From Dendrolimus kikuchii (taxonomy: Eukaryota > Arthropoda > Insecta > Lepidoptera > Lasiocampidae), in the NCBI GenBank assembly GCA_019925095.2, contig CM034405.1:10922401-10986400 (forward strand): DNA of 64,000 bases, read 5' to 3'. Under the pieces are notes generated by a model. The model made no database searches. It was not told the origin of the DNA and worked only from the letters and a program-made list of their open reading frames with translations. The position numbers and the translations under genes are program-made. Positions 58,234 to 64,000 of this stretch are shown in pieces (position 1 is the stretch's first letter; each line of letters starts with the position of its first letter).

Positions 58234-58373
58234 GGCCGGTTCTTATATCTTACTATTCATTCTCTTGGCCTACCATTAGTTGAATTTTGACATTACTCCT
58301 ACGGAGCTTATGTCAAATTTTAATCGATGGTAAGACAAATGAATGATCGGTAAGATATAAGAACCGGATTAGT
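58234..58373. mobile_element. Palindromic MITE, best copy
   Basis: About 140 bp, nearly palindromic overall: CCGGTTCTTATATCTTAC at one end and GTAAGATATAAGAACCGG at the other, an 18-bp perfect match. The centre pairs TTTGACATTACTCCTACGGA with GCTTATGTCAAA. Related copies at 20178, 52424 and 55463. Confidence 0.85.
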
Positions 58374-59214
58374 GGGTTTACCTTAATCGTATGCTGTTGG
58401 TTAATGTATTTAATATGTTTACATACATTGTGGTTAGTGAAACGACGGCTATTAGATAATTATTATTTTAAAATGACCGCTTTAACCAGCCTCTTATGAA
58501 ATAAGCAAATATTACACTACCGACACGACTATCCGTTTTATCATTAATTAAATTAATTACGAACCGGCACACGACATTTCGGTTCAACTTTTCTTACCTG
58601 TTTTATTATATTGTGTAATTTTGTTATCGCCAGACAAATCTATACTATTTATATAAACATGTCTATATGGATATATACTATCTATCTATATTATATATTC
58701 TCATACAGCTCTAAAAAAATAACAAGTTAAGCAAGTTTTTTGCGTTATAGATAATAAATCAATCAACGACTCCAGTGATACCTAGTCCGGTTTATAAGAT
58801 AGGAAAGGAGACTAGGGCTTTTAGGCAAAAAAAAATATGTAACGAGTTGAGATATGGCTTAAAACAGCGTTATATTTTTCTATTACAAAATGGAAAACAT
58901 CAAGCCTGACAAAATAAAAAGAAATCTCAAAATCACTCTCATCTTTTTACAATCTGGGTCCAACAAAGTATCAAAGCGTATCCGCCTCCTTTAAGGAATA
59001 TACCATTCGATGTGGACGTCTATATAACTAAGGCAGATGGGGATTTTCAGATCATTAGACGGTAGACGTCATTAACTGAAAAGCAGTGACTCTTAAGTGT
59101 CTAGGTTTAAGTTGGTAGAGAGCAGAAAAGTTTGCATTGTTAAATAATATTTTCGGATGCTGTGATGCATAGTAAATAAAATAATAATAACGTCTAACTC
59201 CTGGGCGCTAAGTA

Positions 59215-59410
59215 CCCCACTTTTAAAGTAAAAAAGCCGTCACTCTTGGCCAAGGCTGATTACCGGTTTTGACACGTCGGTTATCTTGATGTCCAGGATT
59301 CAACAAGATGTTTTCTTTCATTGTCATCACTTCTGTTATGAGGGATCAATTATAGTACTATGCCTCGGTTAGGATTTAAAACGCAAGTTTGAGGCTCGAA
59401 AAGCGTTAAA
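59215..59410. repeat. Dispersed repeat, second copy of the 34.1-kb family
   Basis: CACGTCGGTTATCTTGATGT, AGATGTTTTCTTTCATTGTC and TCGGTTAGGATTTAAAACGC align with 34205-34380. Confidence 0.5.
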
Positions 59411-59929
59411 GCTCAATTACACGATTCAAACAAGTTGAGTTTATTTCCTTGTAAGCCATTGAATGATTCAATTATATGTTCATAGGAATGAATTTCATTT
59501 GTGGCTTCATCAACATTGAAAGACAAAAGTGAGGATGTTTCGTTACGCAAGTGTGGAGTCTGCCTAACGTCTAATATCGTGTAATGTACCAAAATATGGG
59601 TAATTTCCATACTTTTCTACTGAACGTTTGCAAGCCATGTATGTCGGTGGTAGCATCTGTAACGTCATCATAACAATCCAATTTTCATTGTATTGCATTC
59701 ATCGACATGTAGATATACCTATGTACCTACCATTTGAGGTTCAGATATCAACCCGATTTCAAAGTCTGATATGACCATTCCCACCTGAACTTTCACTTTA
59801 TTTGAAATCGGCAATAACTTTAGAGATTTTAAATATTTACCTTGTAGACAGCATTGCCAGTCGGTTCATCAGCATATTCTCTTAATTTAACTTTAAAATT
59901 TTTAATAAACAATCATAGGTACCATGATT

Positions 59930-60296
59930 TCTACCGAAGTAAGAAAGAGAGTTGGTCTGAAAGAGAGTGTCGGGGTGAAGGTAAGGAAAGGAATGCTCCG
60001 GTGGTTCGGGCATGTGGAAAGAATGCATGATGAAAGAATGACTAAACAGATATACAATGCAAAAGTGGATGGATGCAGAAGTCGTGGAAGGCCACGACAC
60101 ACCTTCCATGATCAAATTGATCGTGTACTAGCAGAAGGTGATGTCAGGAGCCTTAAGAACAGACGAGCTTGCATGACAAGAGTTATGAATGTCAAAGAGG
60201 CAAGTGAGGTGTGTAAGAATAAGCCTAAATGGCACTCTGTTGTTCGTGCCTACCCCGCAAGGGAACTAGCGTGAAGTTATGTATGTATGTATGTAG
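59930..60296 (+). mobile_element. RTE fragment, 3' end with open C-terminus
   Basis: Encodes VRKRVGLKESVGVKVRKGML, RWFGHVERMHDERMTKQIY, GRPRHTFHDQIDRVLAEGD and VRAYPARELA, a stop, then (ATGT)n. GTACCATGAT occurs on both sides (59919-59928 and 60297-60306), a likely target-site duplication. Confidence 0.92.
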
Positions 60297-60299
60297 GTA

Positions 60300-61405
60300 C
60301 CATGATCTTGTTAAGTTACTATAATGTGTTGTTTATTTTCAAAGTGTTTAGTGGGTAGGATATTAACTCATGAGGTGCATGACCCAATAACATGATAACA
60401 AACGTGTTGTACGAGTATATCCTATAATGGAGAATTGAAGGATTTGAAGAATTCTTAAAATATAATTCTAGTTATTATTTATTTAAATATACAGACAACA
60501 AGATCAAAATATTGTTAGTAGTGCATAAAATATGCGTTAGCAATTTATAACTAATATAATAGTGATTTTGGTCCTCTGCATGACTGCCAACATCAGAGGG
60601 CTGTCATGTTTATTGGCTTCTACCATCTGCTCACGAAATTTTGTTCGCGTTTGCATGACGACTGCAACGTATTTATTAGTGAATTGCAACAAAATTAATT
60701 TGTTTCAATACGATTTATTGTCTCTTCGGGAAATCAGAGGGCTGGTTCCTACCTCGAACAACGGATCAGTATGGCGATCCAGCCAGGTAACGTAGCAAGC
60801 TTTCTAGGAACCTTATCCTTTGACTTCAATGACCTAGGCGCAGTATTCTACTTATACGGCCTTATTCATAGAGAGTAAGTTTGAACGCTTCTTTAGAACC
60901 ATAATGGATTTTTTAGTACGAATATACATGAATCCCGGGAATTCCCGTAAAAAATCGGGATAAGTAATGTTACTAAAGGTACATACATACATACATATTT
61001 ACAATAGTTAGTACAATAATAGTAAGGTATATACATACATAATAACTACAATAGTTTTACTAAAGATTTTATCAGTGAAACTTTCGCATCGGTATCAATT
61101 TTTTTTCGACCTGGCCACTTTAAACCCCCTTGTAAGAAAATCTGCGTAGTATTTGTTTGATATAAAGTACTGCAGATTTAAGTCCGGAAATTTACTATTG
61201 ATCAGCGAAAACCGCATCGAAATCAGACCAGTATCCTTGGAGTATACATCAGCGCAACAAATAGCATCCATTTTGAAGGCACACACATAAACATATATCT
61301 ATCTCGTTCTTACTCAGCACTGTAACTCGCAGGAAAACAATATAACAGTATTTCAGTGCGTACATAAAGTGGAACATGAATATACGTAAATACCTAATGA
61401 GGCCG
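60300..61405. other. Non-coding stretch before the THAP gene
   Basis: No convincing gene. Short TACA microsatellites occur at 60979-60995 and near 61030. A plus frame at 60562-60795 and a minus frame at 61095-61286 show no recognisable domain. Confidence 0.5.
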
Positions 61406-61410
61406 AAAAT

Positions 61411-61420
61411 CCGCCATGTT
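61411..61420 (-). promoter_or_regulatory. YY1/Pho-type motif upstream of the THAP gene
   Basis: CCGCCATGTT, the reverse complement of the AACATGGCGG core bound by YY1/Pho, about 150 bp before the THAP ATG. The flank TTTAGTG is shared with 63787-63801. Confidence 0.45.
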
Positions 61421-61569
61421 TAGTGCACCAAATGTCATTATCAGTCAGTGCACCCGGTACTTGTCTTGTCAAAAAGTCGTGGTATAAATCAAAATAACTA
61501 ATTATCTTTCAATATTTTGCTTGTGATTTAAAATAATTGAAGCCAAATATAAATAATTACGTCGCAGAT

Positions 61570-61640
61570 ATGTCCGTGTGCAGTGTAATAGGGTGCGGCA
61601 TAAGAAAAACACCAAATCAGTCATCTTTAACCATACACAG
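61570..61640 (+). CDS. THAP gene exon 1
   Basis: MSVCSVIGCGIRKTPNQSS: the first zinc-ligand pair C-x4-C. Phase 2 end at CAG|GTACGC. Confidence 0.85.
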
Positions 61641-62782
61641 GTACGCTGTAAATAACATTAAAAATATTGCTTATTGTTAATGTTTCCGGGAAAATAAAGG
61701 AAGATTTTCATTATAATTAGCAAGGTTCTTATGTGCAGTTATAGGTCATGAATGGATTTAACTTATTTAACTATATTTTTACGCTTAAATAATGTTAATT
61801 TATTAGCTGGGGTTGTACATTATTTATCGACTTTGATATCGATATAATATGATTGCTTATATAAAATTTCTTATTTTATCATGCTACCCCGCTTAAAACA
61901 TACAAAAATAATAATTAAAACATATTTTATAGGATCCCAAGAAATGAGCGTATAAAGAAAAAGTGGCTGGAAGCCATTGGAATGGAAAATATAAAGCCAA
62001 ATGCAAAATATATTTATATTTGCTCGCTACATTTTGATGATAAATGTTTCAACAAAACTCTGGATGTGACTCGACTACGAGATGATGCCGTGCCCTTCAA
62101 ATTTGTAAGAGTAAGTTAATACTGTATATACTTTTATAGTTAGTATTGATATACTTTTTTTTAATTATATACATATTTTAATACATACATATTATTTTAT
62201 AACAAAACGTGCTATAAAAGGATCAAAATTAATATACAAGTTTTGTATGGTGGGACGATGATCAGCAGGATAGTCGTTGGACTGTCGGCTTATTATATCA
62301 TTCCTGCTCCGTCTTCGCAGTCGAAGGCCTAAATATGTCTTCTCGTGCCTCTCACCCTCATGGAGACTGCTCGTATAATTGAAATTTGTACTTTCACTTT
62401 TAGCCTTTGATATACTTGTTGCTGCTACCTTATTACTGACATGCTAGTTACTAGTTGTAGTCTATGTCATTCTCATTCTATATAACTATTTTAGAAAAAC
62501 TTATGGGTTTTGTGGCTGTGATTCCATCCAAGAAATGTATTTGCCCAATTTGAATGATAATGTCATAATTTAAGCAAATTTTATGAAAAAAATACTGTGG
62601 ACACAATTATTGTAAACTAATATTTCAATATTTTGCAGCGACATGCCAGCCAACATAAAACTGGCATATTAAAAGAAAACCAGTTGGAAACAATTCCTGT
62701 TTTGGCCGGTCCTGACACCTCTACCTTGGTATTAGCTGCACATTTAAGGACTCTGCTGTTCTTTAGCTTCAAGAGATGTTAG
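61570..62782 (+). CDS. THAP-domain zinc-finger protein, 130 residues, three exons
   Basis: Exons 61570-61640, 61933-62110 and 62639-62782 total 393 nt (130 residues plus stop). Junctions: CAG|GTACGC, TTATAG|G, AGA|GTAAGT, TTTGCAG|C, all in phase. The THAP zinc finger is complete in exons 1-2: MSVCSVIGC (C-x4-C), the RIPRNERIKKKWLEAIG helix with the invariant Trp, YICSLHFDDKCF (C-x2-H) and AVPF (the AVPTIF-type motif). THAP domains bind DNA and occur in transcription regulators and in P-element-type transposases. The C-terminal tail (RHASQHKTGILKEN... to FSFKRC) shows no transposase or coiled coil, so this is a minimal THAP protein or a truncated relative. A poly(A) signal follows 147 nt later. 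Confidence 0.85.
61933..62110 (+). CDS. THAP gene exon 2
   Basis: KKWLEAIGMENIKPNAKYIY, CSLHFDD and DDAVPFKF: second zinc-ligand pair, conserved Trp and AVPF. Confidence 0.9.
62639..62782 (+). CDS. THAP gene exon 3
   Basis: Begins RHASQHKTGILKENQLETIP and stops at TAG 62780-62782. No domain recognised; the exon is supported by splice sites and phase only. Confidence 0.65.
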   Translation, partial: RHASQHKTGILKENQLETIPVLAGPDTSTLVLAAHLRTLLFFSFKRC

Positions 62783-62928
62783 ATTTTGTATATACAGACT
62801 CTTTATAGTGAAGCTATTGAACCTACTTAGATAAAAGTAATATGCTTTGACATCTTTAGAGGAATAAACCAAAACTGATGGTGTTACTTCTTTGAATTTT
62901 GTATTCCATGTAAAACATCTAAGGTACA

Positions 62929-62934
62929 AATAAA
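62929..62934 (+). terminator. Poly(A) signal of the THAP gene
   Basis: AATAAA 147 nt after the stop codon, same strand. Confidence 0.6.
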
Positions 62935-63210
62935 ACTCATATTATAAACTTATGCCTTTATTAGTTTTACTTTAATAAAAACTATTGTAAATTCGTTAAA
63001 TTTTTAATAATGAAGTGATTTTAGAGCGGAAGTCATAAGGAATGACGTTTGTAATTAAATAAATGTTCTGTAGGTGTTTTGTTTTTTTTTATCACGCGGC
63101 CCTTAATAAGTTTAAAATTTGAATCACTCTCACTTATGGTGCAGCGCACCTATCTTGAGGTGCGTTGCGGTAATGTGTTACGGACTTTAGAGACAGCAAC
63201 ACAATTAAAA

Positions 63211-63266
63211 TAGATTGTAATAGAGAGGTAAGTAGTTTAGACTACTTACCTCTCTATTACAATCTA
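63211..63266. repeat. Perfect 26-bp hairpin, 4-nt loop
   Basis: Arms 63211-63236 and 63241-63266 are exact reverse complements around TTAG; they contain GAGAGGTAAGTAGT. Confidence 0.97.
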
Positions 63267-63272
63267 ATTAAT

Positions 63273-63348
63273 CTGTTTTGGATATCAAAATAACAGTACG
63301 TGTTTTTCATAGGAAAAACACGTACTCTTATTTTGATATCCAAAACAG
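63273..63348. repeat. 36-bp hairpin, one mismatch, 4-nt loop
   Basis: Arms 63273-63308 and 63313-63348 match at 35 of 36 positions around ATAG. It begins 6 nt after the previous hairpin. Confidence 0.96.
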
Positions 63349-63786
63349 CATAGCTAGCTAGCATGCTAACGTTTTATCGCCGACATAAAGCTTCCATCCC
63401 TTTCCGGCATATACGCAAGTGCGAGCGAGACGGCAACATACGAAACGACGATAAAATTTAGCATGCTAGAGATGGGCAGATGGCACTGTACTACGCCATA
63501 TGTTTATGTTTTGTGGTCACTGTGTTGTCAAACGACAACTTTATCAAATCAGTGTAGCAACTTTTAAAAATCGTCATATCGTTTACTTGATAAATTTGAA
63601 ACACGAACTTGTCTTAGATTTCACACATCTAAATCAAAGTATCTTTGCACATAACAATATACTTACTTCCTATTAAAGTATAAATTCTACAAATAATTAA
63701 TACTCAATAATATTGAAAATAAAATGAGCCAAGGACGTTTATCGATAAAACCTAATAACATTAAAATCTTCTGGGCAGCACTAAAA

Positions 63787-63815
63787 CCGCCATGTTTAGT
63801 GGCCAGATGACGTCA
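63787..63815. promoter_or_regulatory. Promoter-like cluster: YY1/Pho-type motif plus palindromic CRE
   Basis: CCGCCATGTT (63787-63796) and the full CRE palindrome TGACGTCA (63808-63815), the CREB/ATF site, 11 nt apart. It suggests a gene starting to the right or a divergent promoter; no coding exon is visible in the last 180 bp. Confidence 0.45.
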
Positions 63816-64000
63816 CAGTGGCACGCATTTTTTATTGACGTTTCATTTCCATAGGTTTCCTACGGTACCGTATCAGAACGTTAATGTGCCACTATTGATT
63901 TTAGGCCTGCTCATTTTTAGGGAAACAGTATTCCCACCATACTTGACTATGTATTTGTAAGTTATATCAATGTGCAGGTTTGAACACTATATTCTCCTGA

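Noticed and set aside
59413..59610. 65-codon minus ORF with an FNVDEATNE segment
   Set aside because: A faint resemblance to hAT transposase DEAT/DEST motifs is too short to support a call.

Overview
The window is AT-rich nuclear DNA from an insect, most probably a moth or butterfly. The evidence is short exons with canonical GT-AG introns, two animal housekeeping genes spread over tens of kilobases, and a repeat load typical of Lepidoptera: RTE elements with ATGT/TACA tails, Helitron-like elements with A|TC...CTAG|T ends, palindromic MITEs, short SINE-like repeats and solo LTRs. The species assignment is inference from these repeat styles. No prokaryotic operon, CRISPR array, rRNA or convincing tRNA was seen.

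Layout. 47-15859 (minus): the N-terminal half of the proteasome activator PA200 (PSME4) in eight phase-consistent coding exons; the C-terminal half lies beyond the left edge. Its introns hold a nearly full-length RTE retrotransposon (6763-9850), a dead Tc1/mariner element with both inverted repeats (about 9879-11223), a Helitron-like element with a 9-bp-based minisatellite (4224-5227) and older debris. 15860-19580: intergenic LINE debris with a perfect 23-bp hairpin. 19581-43891 (minus): the complete Ski2 RNA helicase gene (SKIV2L/twister), 22 coding exons that sum to 3759 nt, or 1252 residues plus stop. Its introns contain a rearranged RTE, solo LTRs, MITEs and Helitron-like elements. 43.9-47.4 kb: MITEs, an RTE 3' end, an LTR and a 25-bp hairpin. 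47624-57118 (plus): two N-terminal exons of a secreted flavin-containing monooxygenase; further exons were not found before the right edge. A possible small secreted-protein gene (50242-51634, minus) lies in its 9.2-kb intron. 61570-62782 (plus): a compact three-exon, 130-residue THAP zinc-finger gene. 63.2-63.35 kb: two adjacent near-perfect hairpins. 63.79-63.82 kb: a promoter-like cluster (YY1/Pho-type motif plus a palindromic CRE).

The cellular genes form no single pathway. PA200 caps proteasomes, Ski2 drives cytoplasmic 3'-5' mRNA decay with the exosome, the FMO is probably a secreted oxygenase, and the THAP protein is probably a DNA binder. The least explained signals are the four long perfect or near-perfect hairpins with 4-6 nt loops, a phase-compatible 126-nt candidate cassette exon inside PSME4 (5536-5661), and an orphan GC-rich open frame at 57785-58060.
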